DNA of 64,000 bases, taken from positions 186,001 to 250,000 of the forward strand of contig CAVOVH010000009.1 in assembly GCA_963699805.1 (NCBI GenBank). Reading direction: 5' to 3'. The notes under the pieces are model-generated. The model was given only the letters and a program-made list of their open reading frames with translations, was not told the DNA's origin and searched no databases. The DNA comes from JAGTVG01 sp963699805. Its GTDB lineage: Bacteria > Bacteroidota > Bacteroidia > Cytophagales > Cyclobacteriaceae. Every line of letters begins with the position of its first letter. Positions within the stretch are counted from its first letter, which is position 1. Positions 16,367-25,102 of the stretch are shown piece by piece. The position numbers were made by a program, and so were the translations under genes.

Positions 16367-16391
16367 ACAGCAGGAGAAAAATCAGGAGGGA

Positions 16392-17261
16392 TCAGGATGG
16401 TTTGGAAATTGAATCCTTCACAACGCGCACCCGGCGGTACCAGAGGTTGAGAACTACCCCCAACACAGCAAGAAACATTCCAAGGTAAGCATATAAGCTA
16501 TAGGTCTCCCCAAAAATAAAAAATCCGAATGACCAGGCAAAAATAATACTCAGGTACCTCAGATTGGCCACCTTGGACAGCTCTTCGGCCTGATAAGACC
16601 GGGTCATGAAATACTGGGCTATCTGGGTCAGCAATCCAATCCCCAACAGGACCGCCCAGTCCCACCCGGATGGTGTCACCCAGTTCAGGGAAGAAGCGAG
16701 TCCGGTGAACGGCATGGTGACTAGGGGAAAATAAAATATGATCACCAGGGGATGCTCGGCGGTTTTGATCTTCCTGATAAAATTATAGGCCAGTCCTGAA
16801 AAGAGTGATGATCCGATCCCGATGGCCAGGTGAATGGGTTGAATGCGCGGGTCAAATCCTTTCACCAGCAGGATGCCCGCAAAGGATAACAGGTAAAACA
16901 CCCATTGCTTGGGCATTACCCTCTCTTTTACAATGAAGGTTCCCAGGATATTCGTAAAGATCGGAGAAAGAAAAAGAATGGTGACCGCACTTGCCAGCGG
17001 GATGGACTGCATGAGTTTAAAATACAGCACAAGGGCGATCATGCCGGATGCCCCCCGTAAAATCAGGTATTTATGATTTTTTCCCCACAGGTTGATCTTA
17101 AAATACCGGAGAATGGAAACACTGATGATGAGTGATACCACAGATCGGAAAAATACCACTTCAACTGCCGGGATATCCGGCACAAACTTGACCAGTACGT
17201 TCATGACAGAAAAAAAGAAGACTGCCAGTAACATATGAAGTACACCTCGGGACCAATACAT
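16392..17261 (-). CDS. EamA/DMT family transporter
   Basis: A 289-residue inner-membrane protein with about ten hydrophobic helices arranged as two EamA repeats (about 5-135 and 145-280). VFFRSVVSLI in the first repeat and the RYLSIIFAWSFGFFIFGE segment in the second are typical. Members export or import small metabolites such as amino acids or nucleosides; the substrate cannot be told from sequence. It stands upstream of the repeat cluster and in the same direction as the LolD-type gene, 107 bp away. Confidence 0.85.
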   Translation of the reverse strand: MYWSRGVLHMLLAVFFFSVMNVLVKFVPDIPAVEVVFFRSVVSLIISVSILRYFKINLWGKNHKYLILRGASGMIALVLYFKLMQSIPLASAVTILFLSPIFTNILGTFIVKERVMPKQWVFYLLSFAGILLVKGFDPRIQPIHLAIGIGSSLFSGLAYNFIRKIKTAEHPLVIIFYFPLVTMPFTGLASSLNWVTPSGWDWAVLLGIGLLTQIAQYFMTRSYQAEELSKVANLRYLSIIFAWSFGFFIFGETYSLYAYLGMFLAVLGVVLNLWYRRVRVVKDSISKPS

Positions 17262-17368
17262 TATAGATGACTGGGTATTTTATTTTTCAATGGATATAAC
17301 TGGTTAAAAGGACCGGAAATGGTGTGATGAAACGGTCGATGGATCATGAAGCAGCTATCAAGTCCCAT

Positions 17369-18037
17369 TTACTGGTCTTTGAGTATGTTGACGATCATTC
17401 CGTCCCGGATCTCCAGGGTTCTATCTGCCATGGAAGCCAATTCTTCATTATGCGTTACGATGACAAAGGTCTGATTGAGTTCCTCCCGGAGTTTAAAGAA
17501 AAGATTATGTAATTCATTTGCATTTTTTGAATCCAGGTTCCCACTTGGCTCATCAGCAAAGACAATGGCTGGCTTATTGATCAGGGCCCTGGCCACGGCC
17601 GCTCTTTGTAATTCTCCTCCTGAAAGTTGTGAAGGTTTATGGTCGGAGCGATCCTGGATGCCCAGCAAAGTCAACAGTCTTTTCCCTTCATTTTCGACCA
17701 TCATGGTTGAATTTTTGGATATATAACCTGGAATACAGACATTCTCAAGGGCAGTAAATTCAGGAAGCAGGTTATGAAATTGAAATACAAAACCTACCCT
17801 TGTATTCCGGAATTTTGCAATCTGTTTCGGACTAAGCCGCATGAGATCCTCATCATTCAGGTGCAGGGATCCTTCATCAGGTTTATCCAGCGTTCCCAGG
17901 ATATGCAGCAGCGTACTTTTCCCTGCCCCGGAGGCTCCCACAATAGAAATGATCTCACCTTCCCTGACCTGCAGGTCGATCCCTTTCAGAACTTTCAGTG
18001 AGCCGTACGATTTGGTGATCCCCCTGCCTGTAAGCAT
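17369..18037 (-). CDS. lolD: ABC transporter ATP-binding protein, LolD type
   Basis: The ATG at 18037 gives 222 residues, the usual LolD/MacB ATPase length; the longer frame relies on a TTG. Walker A GASGAGKST (34-42), the LolD-like LLHILGTLDKP after it, the Q-loop in FQFHNLLPEFTALENV, signature LSGGE, Walker B IVFADEPSGNLD and the switch His in VTHNEE are all present. In LolCDE the ATPase drives transfer of lipoproteins from the inner membrane. No permease gene is adjacent, so the partner is elsewhere or is one of the FtsX-type permeases. Confidence 0.88.
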   Translation of the reverse strand: MLTGRGITKSYGSLKVLKGIDLQVREGEIISIVGASGAGKSTLLHILGTLDKPDEGSLHLNDEDLMRLSPKQIAKFRNTRVGFVFQFHNLLPEFTALENVCIPGYISKNSTMMVENEGKRLLTLLGIQDRSDHKPSQLSGGELQRAAVARALINKPAIVFADEPSGNLDSKNANELHNLFFKLREELNQTFVIVTHNEELASMADRTLEIRDGMIVNILKDQ

Positions 18038-18061
18038 CCGGTTAATGGTTTTATCGCCACG

Positions 18062-18069
18062 CAAACATA
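18062..18069 (-). promoter_or_regulatory. Candidate lolD -7 box TATGTTTG
   Basis: Exact TAnnTTTG match on the minus strand, 24 bp upstream of the chosen ATG. The same octamer precedes trpB at 58214. Confidence 0.4.
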
Positions 18070-18255
18070 ATTAATTTAAGCGGAAAATTTTAATATAAAG
18101 TTACGCGATGGGGTAAGAGGTAGAAAGGAAGGAAAAAATTTACGCTTTGTGGTATACAGAATTACCTCAATCCTTGTCCTGAATTTAGTCCTGGTCCCCG
18201 AGTCGATCCGGAATCCTCCGGGTATAAAGAAATACTTTTGGTTTATTCCATAACA

Positions 18256-18368
18256 GACTCCGGAACACTGAAAGATCCTGAAACAATTTCAGGAAAGGGC
18301 TCAGTAGAAGCAAGTCCTAGGAAGTTCCGTCTCCGGAGTTCAATTGTTCCCGGACCCGTTACGGGTCC
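18256..18368. repeat. Group of stem-loops upstream of sucC
   Basis: Perfect small hairpins are visible: CCTGAAA/TTTCAGG (18277-18293) and GGACCCG/CGGGTCC (18352-18368). An outer pairing is also possible between gactccggaac (18256-18266) and the gttccg/ctccggagtt region (18324-18340). The whole 18070-18529 interval has no gene. It may be a stack of palindromic repeats or a structured RNA. Confidence 0.5.
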
Positions 18369-18529
18369 TATCCGAACCTGCCTGTGCTGAACCTGATTCA
18401 GTATTCCTGGACCTTAACGTAGACTTAATTCAGCCATTTGGGATCAGGTCGCCTAATTTTATTTTAAATTTCCGGCTTCTTCCAGGGCTTAAAATCCACA
18501 AAACATTATTTTATATTGTTATTGAAGAT

Positions 18530-18537
18530 TAGTTTTG
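18530..18537 (+). promoter_or_regulatory. Candidate sucC -7 box TAGTTTTG
   Basis: Exact TAnnTTTG match, 64 bp upstream of the sucC ATG. It lies downstream of the hairpin group, so the hairpins would not be in this transcript. Confidence 0.4.
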
Positions 18538-18601
18538 CAGGATTCCCGGATTTCTTGAATTAGCGGAAGAAATCCATTAGTTTCATGAAAATTTTAGTTT
18601 A

Positions 18602-19813
18602 ATGAATATACACGAATATCAGGCAAAAGAGATCCTTAAAAAATACGGTGTTTCCATCCAGGAAGGCATTTGTGTGGACTCTCCTTCCAATGCCACACAG
18701 GCAGCTAAAAAATTACATGAGGAAACCGGAACTTCCTGGTATGTGATCAAAGCACAGATACATGCCGGCGGACGTGGGAAAGGTCAGGTGAAAGAAACCG
18801 GTTCAAGAGGCGTGGTCCTTGCTAAATCCGCCGAAGAAGTTCCGGAAAAGGTCAAAGGCATCCTGGGGGGTACCCTGGTCACGCACCAGACCGGTCCCGA
18901 AGGCAAAAAAGTGGGAAAGGTACTGATCGCACAGGATGTTTTCTACCCGGGTGCTTCCGAGCCAAAGGAATATTATTTAAGCATACTGCTTGACCGGGCA
19001 AAGGGGCAAGATGTGATCATGGCCTCCGCCGAAGGGGGGGTGGATATCGAAGAGGTAGCTGCCAAAAGCCCGGAAAAGATCATCAAGGAATGGATTGATC
19101 CCACCGCGGGTCTGCAGCCTTTCCAGGCAAGAAAGATCGCCTTTGCGCTGGGTCTCGGAGGAAAGGCCTTCAAGGAAATGGTGAAGTTCATCCATTCCCT
19201 GTACAAAGCCTATGTGGCCACTGATTCTTCCCAATTTGAGATCAATCCGGTGCTTAAAACCTCCGATGACCTGATCGTGGCCGTAGATGCCAAGGTCAAC
19301 CTGGATGACAATGCATTGTTCCGTCACCCGGACATCAAGGAGTTAAGAGACAAATCGGAAGAAGATCCCCTGGAAGTGGAAGCTGGGGAAGTGGGATTGA
19401 ATTATATCAAGCTGGATGGCAATGTAGGCTGTATGGTGAATGGAGCGGGATTGGCGATGGCCACCATGGACATGATCAAATTATCCGGTGGGGAACCCGC
19501 CAATTTCCTGGATGTCGGTGGGACGGCCAATGCAGAGACCGTGGAGGCCGGTTTCCGGATCATCCTCAAAGATCCGCATGTGAAAGCCATACTGATCAAT
19601 ATTTTCGGGGGCATTGTACGGTGCGACAGGGTGGCCCAGGGAGTGGTCCAGGCTTATAAGAATATTGGAAAGATCGATATCCCAATCATTGTCCGGTTAC
19701 AGGGCACCAATGCCGAGGAAGGCGCCCGGATCATCGATGAGTCGGGGCTGAAGGTCACTTCCGCGGTCTTGTTGAAGGATGCGGCGGAGAAGGTGAAGGA
19801 AGCGCTTAGCTGA
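18602..19813 (+). CDS. sucC: Succinate-CoA ligase (ADP-forming) subunit beta
   Basis: A 403-residue ATP-grasp protein that with SucD interconverts succinyl-CoA and succinate in the TCA cycle, with ATP formation. MNIHEYQAKEILKKYGV at the start, the KAQIHAGGRGKGQ ATP-binding segment, FEINPV, and the C-terminal CoA-ligase domain with NIFGGIVRCD are diagnostic. The sucD gene is not adjacent, which is common in Bacteroidota. A G-rich repeat starts right at the stop codon. Confidence 0.97.
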   Translation: MNIHEYQAKEILKKYGVSIQEGICVDSPSNATQAAKKLHEETGTSWYVIKAQIHAGGRGKGQVKETGSRGVVLAKSAEEVPEKVKGILGGTLVTHQTGPEGKKVGKVLIAQDVFYPGASEPKEYYLSILLDRAKGQDVIMASAEGGVDIEEVAAKSPEKIIKEWIDPTAGLQPFQARKIAFALGLGGKAFKEMVKFIHSLYKAYVATDSSQFEINPVLKTSDDLIVAVDAKVNLDDNALFRHPDIKELRDKSEEDPLEVEAGEVGLNYIKLDGNVGCMVNGAGLAMATMDMIKLSGGEPANFLDVGGTANAETVEAGFRIILKDPHVKAILINIFGGIVRCDRVAQGVVQAYKNIGKIDIPIIVRLQGTNAEEGARIIDESGLKVTSAVLLKDAAEKVKEALS

Positions 19814-19814
19814 G

Positions 19815-19900
19815 GGTGGAGACGGGGAGAGGTGGAGACGGGGAAACGGGGAGACGGGGAAACGTGGAGACGGGGAGACGGGGAAACGGGGAAAGGGAAA
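19815..19900 (+). repeat. G-rich short tandem repeat after sucC
   Basis: Alternating eight-base steps of gagacggg and gaaacggg form about 85 bp with many runs of four G spaced by four bases. The plus strand meets the sequence pattern of a G-quadruplex. It directly follows the sucC stop (19813), so it would be in the 3' end of the mRNA. Confidence 0.75.
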
Positions 19901-20013
19901 TAGGAAGAAGTGGAGACCGGCCCTCCACTGAGGTTATGGCTGGCAATGTGTATAATGGTGGAGGAGAAATATAAATCACTCATTCAATCATTCATAAATC
20001 ATTCATTGATTTT

Positions 20014-20087
20014 GCACCCGTAGTTCAATTGGATAGAATATCTGACTTCGGATCAGAGGGTTGGGGGTTCGAGTCCCTTCGGGTGTA
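20014..20087 (+). tRNA. tRNA-Arg (anticodon TCG)
   Basis: A 74-nt cloverleaf: acceptor GCACCCG with CGGGTGT (G-U first pair), anticodon stem TCTGA/TCAGA with loop CTTCGGA (anticodon TCG), T arm GGGGGTTCGAGTCCCTT and discriminator A. It is flanked by short attcaatcattcat-type repeats on both sides in opposite orientation; similar attc-rich sequence recurs at 36526-36571. Confidence 0.9.
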
Positions 20088-20313
20088 CGAATTTATTTTT
20101 GAATGAGAGAATGATTGAATGATTGATTAGGGTCAGGCCTTAGAATATGTCTGACTAAACTCCAGCAAGAAATCGGATTTTTATGGGGCGTGTTTTCATC
20201 CTGAGTTTCCCTGAAAGGTCTGAACGAAACAGGTTGATGATGTATTCTGGGAGGTCATTTCGTACTTTTAAGATAAATTCAGTATCTTTTAGACTTCACC
20301 AACAAAAACTACG

Positions 20314-20682
20314 ATGACGGATAAAGGTAAATTTCTCCGGAAGTTCAATCAGGCCCTGGCAAACAATGACATGGAGTTCATTCAAAAAAATATAACAGAG
20401 GATATCACCTGGGTGATCACCGGCCAGAAGATCGTAAAAGGTAAAGAAAACTTTATGAATGAGATCATGTCAACGAATGATAAGAAAGGATTTGATCTGA
20501 AAATTGACAACATCATCACCCATGGCGATTCAGCGGCGGTTGACGGAACGATCAGTACGGTCAAAAAACCTGGGAAAACTTTTACCTATGCATTCTGTGA
20601 CATCTATTCATTGAGTGGCTTTAAAAATACAAAAATCAAAAAGATCACTTCCTACCTGATTCAGGTGAGTTCCTTAAAATAA
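20314..20682 (+). CDS. SnoaL-like (NTF2 fold) protein
   Basis: The 122-residue protein has the SnoaL/NTF2-like pattern: a first helix (KFLRKFNQALANNDMEFIQKN), then ITEDITWVITG, the KGKENFMNEI segment, and four beta strands ending FTYAFCDIYSLSGFKNTKIKKITSY. Such proteins form cone-shaped dimers and serve as small isomerases, hydrolases or carriers. No catalytic residues can be assigned. It has no signal peptide, so it is cytoplasmic. It is a single gene pointing toward the large minus-strand sugar operon. Confidence 0.8.
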   Translation: MTDKGKFLRKFNQALANNDMEFIQKNITEDITWVITGQKIVKGKENFMNEIMSTNDKKGFDLKIDNIITHGDSAAVDGTISTVKKPGKTFTYAFCDIYSLSGFKNTKIKKITSYLIQVSSLK

Positions 20683-20721
20683 ATCTAAAAAAACCCTGTT
20701 TAATAATACTATGCTGCTCAG

Positions 20722-22002
20722 TTATGACCCTGCTTCCTGCTTAACTTCTTCATAATACTCATTTTCAAACGTTTTATTCAGTGCCAAGATAACGAGTAGC
20801 CCGGCCAATAGATAAACAATTCCCATTGAACTGATGGCTGCACTCATATCAAGTCTCTTCGCCATCAAGGCAATGAGTGTGGGTGATGATGCGCCCATGA
20901 TAAAGGCACATGAGATCATCAATCCTACTGTCGAGGACCTGTAACGTGGTTCTATTACATCGAAGGGTGCTGCGAACAGATTCGAATCATACACACCACG
21001 AAAAAATCCAAATCCTGCAAGTGCTGTACAACAGAGAATGACCGAGTCAGCCTGGCCCATCCACCATATAAAGGGTGCCCCCAGTAACAAACCAAAATAA
21101 TTAAAATGCATCCTGGCATTCCGGTTATAGTGAACGAATCGGTCAGACAAACGCCCGCCAAGGGTTACTCCAATAAATGCTCCCAAATAGTGCCAGAATA
21201 AAGCCAGAAAACTTGCCGTATCCAACCGCAGCTCAAATCTTTCGTGAAGAAAGGTTGGCATCCAGGTCAGGTAACCTATATTTACAAATACCATCCCGGC
21301 AAAAGAAACACTTAGGATCAATACCGTTTTTTTTGAAAATATGTACTGGATCGTTTCGCTTACCGTGGGACCCCGTTCGTATGAAGCATCCATTTCAACT
21401 TTTTTGCCAGGTGGGGCCGTGTTACGCATCCTTCTGAGAATAACTCCCGCCATTACTATTCCGAGACTGCCAAAGACATAAAAGGCATAACGCCAACTGT
21501 ACAGCCGTCCCACTGTGGCCGCCAGGGAACTGGCAACAATCCCTATATACTGGGCGGTCTGGTGGATGGCCATGCCTGCTGCACGGGTTTTATGGTGGTA
21601 TTCACTGATCAATGAATTTGCAGCCGGAAAATAAAAGGCTTCACTTCCACTGGTAGCAATGCTTCTGAAGATAATCAGCATGATCAATCCTGTAGAGATG
21701 CCGGTTAAAAGTGTAGCCATGCTGAACACCAGGATACTGAAAAGAATCACCCATTTCCTGGGTAAGGTATCTCCTGCATAACCGGCAACCGGTACTGTGA
21801 CCCCTACAATAATCGTAAAAATCGTACCTATGAGCCCAAACTGCACCTTCGTTAGGGCCAGATCATCCATGATCAATGGTGCCAGGTTATTGAAAATCTG
21901 ACGGTCAGCCTGGTGAAGAAAAAATGCAAACCAAAGCAGGATAATAAGCTCCCATTTGTATGGAATCAACTTTCGACTGGCTGAAATCTTGCCGAATTTC
22001 AT
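20722..22002 (-). CDS. MFS transporter, last gene of sugar-acid cluster
   Basis: The 426-residue protein has twelve hydrophobic segments with the MFS loop GYAGDTLPRKW and a second-half GGRLSDRF. It resembles the anion:cation symporter group that carries hexuronates and aldonates, based on DRQIFNNLAPLI near TM1. It lies 20 bp after the RraA-like gene. A second MFS gene in the same cluster is clearly not a copy of this one, so the cluster can import two related compounds or two forms of one. Confidence 0.85.
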   Translation of the reverse strand: MKFGKISASRKLIPYKWELIILLWFAFFLHQADRQIFNNLAPLIMDDLALTKVQFGLIGTIFTIIVGVTVPVAGYAGDTLPRKWVILFSILVFSMATLLTGISTGLIMLIIFRSIATSGSEAFYFPAANSLISEYHHKTRAAGMAIHQTAQYIGIVASSLAATVGRLYSWRYAFYVFGSLGIVMAGVILRRMRNTAPPGKKVEMDASYERGPTVSETIQYIFSKKTVLILSVSFAGMVFVNIGYLTWMPTFLHERFELRLDTASFLALFWHYLGAFIGVTLGGRLSDRFVHYNRNARMHFNYFGLLLGAPFIWWMGQADSVILCCTALAGFGFFRGVYDSNLFAAPFDVIEPRYRSSTVGLMISCAFIMGASSPTLIALMAKRLDMSAAISSMGIVYLLAGLLVILALNKTFENEYYEEVKQEAGS

Positions 22003-22022
22003 GTTGACTTTGATTACCCAGC

Positions 22023-22778
22023 CTAAAGCCGGCGATATTTTTTGAAGACTTCCACCGGATCAGCTCCCGTTTTAAATTCATCTCTTGCCTGGTCTTCAAT
22101 CCCCATAATCCGTTCCGCTTCGTTTAAAACTTTTAATGTATGCTCCTGGGGAATCACTAAAATCCCATCAAGGTCTCCAAAAATAAAATCTCCTGGATTG
22201 ACCACAACTGTTTCCGTCAATTCACCGGACACAAGTATGGGGACCTGGTGTTCCAGCATCATTACCCGACCGAAAGCTTCAACCGGTGACCGGTACCTGG
22301 CGAATAACGGAAACCCCATCTTAATCACCATTCCGCTATCCCGTGTACCTCCATCAACCAATGCACCTATCGCGCCATGCGCCCGTGCGGTAGTTGCGGT
22401 CAGTTCTCCATATAATGCCACATTGTAGGAGGTCGTTCCCCGATCCCTGACTTCAATGCAGGGATAAGTCATTGACTTAATTGCATCCAGCCTCCGATAA
22501 CGGAACTTTTCATCCTTGACAGCAGTAGTTGTTCCTTTCATCGTAAAAGCCGGACCGGCGAGTTTCATGTCTAAGGTAAGAGGCATAATTTCATGGGAAA
22601 CGGCCTGATTAGAATAACCCATACTTTCCAGAACATCAAAGACCAATCCTGCATAAAGCCGCTTATACCGGTTGCATATTTGTTCCATTGCCTGGTTCTG
22701 CTGGATGGATTGTTGTTTTAAATGATCAGCCGATTTATTTAGGTCATTATCCGATGATTCTTTTGCTTTTTTATTCAT
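22023..22778 (-). CDS. RraA-like / HMG aldolase family protein
   Basis: The ATG at 22778 gives 251 residues; the earlier TTG is less likely. The core carries the family hallmark GGTRDSG, then GFPLFARYRSP and GDLDGILVIP. RraA binds RNase E, but most homologues in catabolic clusters are divalent-metal aldolases or decarboxylases for 4-hydroxy-2-oxoacids. The long charged N-terminal extension (about 40 residues) is unlike short RraA proteins. It lies 26 bp or so from the SDR gene in the operon, which favours an aldolase role in sugar-acid breakdown; this is inference. Confidence 0.85.
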   Translation of the reverse strand: MNKKAKESSDNDLNKSADHLKQQSIQQNQAMEQICNRYKRLYAGLVFDVLESMGYSNQAVSHEIMPLTLDMKLAGPAFTMKGTTTAVKDEKFRYRRLDAIKSMTYPCIEVRDRGTTSYNVALYGELTATTARAHGAIGALVDGGTRDSGMVIKMGFPLFARYRSPVEAFGRVMMLEHQVPILVSGELTETVVVNPGDFIFGDLDGILVIPQEHTLKVLNEAERIMGIEDQARDEFKTGADPVEVFKKYRRL

Positions 22779-22831
22779 TGTTTTATATCTGTTAAATAAT
22801 TTCAAATCTGTTACTGAATATTAATGAAAGA

Positions 22832-23593
22832 TCATAAACGCCGTAATAATAATCCCCCGTCAACATAGATGGTCTCACCAGTTACATAATCGGATTCGGC
22901 GGAAGCCAGAAACACGACAGCCCCCACACAATCGTCCACGGTTCCAAGGCGATCCCATGGAATCCGGGCTAAGAGGCGGTCGCGTACTTCGGGTTTTGAT
23001 AATCCCTCGCGGTTCATTTCAGTAAGAATGGCACCAGGTGCAACGGCATTAACGTTTATCTTATATTTTGCAAGTTCCAGTGCAAATGACCTTGTTAACA
23101 TCTTCAGCCCACCCTTACTCACGCTATACGCTGATCTTAAATTCAACGGAGCTGAATCATGACAACTGGAAATGTTAATTATTTTTCCCCCTCTATCCGC
23201 CTTAATCATCACTTGTGCGACCTTCTGGCTTAAAAAATATACCCCTTTAAGATTCACCCCGAGTGTATGGTCAAATTGTGCCTCAGTGGTGGTGAGACAA
23301 GATTCCCGATACTCAAGGCCAGCATTGTTGATTAAAATGTCGAGCCTGCCAAAATTTTTTAAGGCCGTAGCAATGAGATGTTCATGCTGCGTTAATTCTT
23401 GGATATCAGCCTGTACTGCAACTGCCTGACCACCTTCTTTTTGGATATCACCGACCACCCTCTCTGCCTCAGCTTTAGAACGCGAATAATTCACCACCAC
23501 AGCGGCTCCTTCCCGTGCCAGTCCTTTGGCAAGGGCGACCCCTATTCCCCGGCCAGCCCCGGTTACAATGGCTACTTGATTTTTTAATTTCAT
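22832..23593 (-). CDS. SDR family oxidoreductase
   Basis: A 253-residue classical short-chain dehydrogenase: TGAGRGIG (NAD(P) loop, about 11-18), NNAG, the catalytic Ser in ISSC and YSVSK (Tyr-x3-Lys), and a C-terminal YVDGG. Its length and sequence resemble gluconate 5-dehydrogenase, KduD and related sugar-acid enzymes. In this cluster it could oxidise a 2-keto-3-deoxy acid or reduce a keto-uronate. It lies 41 bp from the upstream MFS gene and is part of the same transcript. Confidence 0.92.
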   Translation of the reverse strand: MKLKNQVAIVTGAGRGIGVALAKGLAREGAAVVVNYSRSKAEAERVVGDIQKEGGQAVAVQADIQELTQHEHLIATALKNFGRLDILINNAGLEYRESCLTTTEAQFDHTLGVNLKGVYFLSQKVAQVMIKADRGGKIINISSCHDSAPLNLRSAYSVSKGGLKMLTRSFALELAKYKINVNAVAPGAILTEMNREGLSKPEVRDRLLARIPWDRLGTVDDCVGAVVFLASAESDYVTGETIYVDGGLLLRRL

Positions 23594-23634
23594 TATTAAT
23601 TTATTTTTTTTGTTATTTAAATAGTTACTGTCTT

Positions 23635-24930
23635 TTATTCATTGACCATTGTTTTTTCTTTCAAAAAGAAATACAGGATCAATGTTGCCAGCAGATGACC
23701 TGATCCTGCAATAAAAAAAATAGGAGTATAAGAATGGTAATGATCCAGGATGTAACCCGCCAGCCAGTTGAGTCCCATGCCACCCAGTGTGCCAGCCGTG
23801 CCCATCAGGCCAAGAACGGATCCCACCATTCGCTCCGGAAATACATCGGTTACCAGTGCAGCCGTGTTAATAAACCAAATGTATACGACAAAGGCTATGA
23901 TGGCGATCAAGGCCAGCGAAATTGCAGAGGAATAGGCAAATCCGATGATCATTCCTATTGGAGCAATGAATCCTGCAATGTACAAAACCTTCTTCCGTGC
24001 TTTTACAGGAGACATACCCCTGCGGATCATCCTGTCTGAAAATGCCCCACCAAAAACACCGCCGAATGCACCAAACAGAAATGGAATCCATGCATATAAT
24101 CCGATGTCCTTCAGATGGTAGCCCCATCTTTCAGCCAGATAAATAGGTGTCCAACTTATGTAAAAAAGCCATACCGGATCTGAAACAAGACGTGCCATGA
24201 CGATCGCACGGACTTTTTTATCCTTCATAAGATCAAGCAGGGATATATTTTCCGCCGATTTTTTCGGTGGATTAACCAGGAAATTCACTGAGATGTCTTT
24301 CCGTTCCACTGGCGGGGAAGGCAGCCTGTATACCAACACCCAAACCAACACCCAAATCAATCCCAGAAAACCAGGGACGATAAAAGCCATCCTCCAACCC
24401 AAATAGAGTGTTAATAAAGCGATCAGTGGCGGAGCGATCAGATTGCCAACGGAACCACCAGAAGACCAGATAGAGATAGGTAAACCTCGTTCAGATTTAG
24501 AGAACCACCTGGCAGATGCCCGGAGTGCAGCGGGATAATTTCCAGGCTCCCCAATTCCCAACATAAATCGAAAAATTCCCAGGCTCAAAGCGCCTCTTGC
24601 GAAAGCATGGAGTATGCAGGATATTGACCACCAGATTATAAATCCTGCCATTGAGATCTTTTCCCCAAATTTGTCCACAATCCTTCCTCCCACGGTATAC
24701 ATAATGGCGTAGGAAAACAAGAAGGCGTTCAGCAGATTTGCAAAATATTGATTGCTCAAACCAAACTCCTCTTTTAAAGTCGGACCAAGAATGGCCAGCG
24801 TATTTTTATCAACCACGTTTAAAACACATGAAAAGGTTAGCCATACTACGAAAAACCATCGCAGTTTATGTTCACCTTTGTTGAGGGTTACCTCCCCGGT
24901 ATTTATCCGTTTATCTCCCGAATCTTTCAT
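23635..24930 (-). CDS. MFS transporter, hexuronate (ExuT) type
   Basis: The 431-residue protein has twelve predicted helices. VVDKNTLAILGPTLKEEFGLS near TM1, GRIVDKFGEK (motif A) and GIGEPGNYPAALRASARWF between TM4 and TM5 are characteristic of the anion:cation symporter family that includes ExuT and GudP. It sits in the middle of the cluster, after the UxuA-like gene, so its likely substrate is a hexuronate, aldonate or related acid. Confidence 0.9.
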   Translation of the reverse strand: MKDSGDKRINTGEVTLNKGEHKLRWFFVVWLTFSCVLNVVDKNTLAILGPTLKEEFGLSNQYFANLLNAFLFSYAIMYTVGGRIVDKFGEKISMAGFIIWWSISCILHAFARGALSLGIFRFMLGIGEPGNYPAALRASARWFSKSERGLPISIWSSGGSVGNLIAPPLIALLTLYLGWRMAFIVPGFLGLIWVLVWVLVYRLPSPPVERKDISVNFLVNPPKKSAENISLLDLMKDKKVRAIVMARLVSDPVWLFYISWTPIYLAERWGYHLKDIGLYAWIPFLFGAFGGVFGGAFSDRMIRRGMSPVKARKKVLYIAGFIAPIGMIIGFAYSSAISLALIAIIAFVVYIWFINTAALVTDVFPERMVGSVLGLMGTAGTLGGMGLNWLAGYILDHYHSYTPIFFIAGSGHLLATLILYFFLKEKTMVNE

Positions 24931-25102
24931 TTCATTCGATACTTACCCTTGTATGGAATAATATCTATTTAATGGGTCGAATGCCATTGATAAGTTCTTC
25001 AAATTAATTTCCTTGAAAATTGTCAGATCCAGGGAAAAGATGTTTTCCAGGTGATTCATTTGGCCAGAATAAAAATGCTAAAACATTCTATTATATTAAT
25101 CT

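Noticed and set aside
19654..19983. 109-codon minus-strand ORF, Ser/Pro-rich
   Set aside because: Antisense of sucC and of the G-rich repeat; its SPSPR periodicity comes from the repeat.
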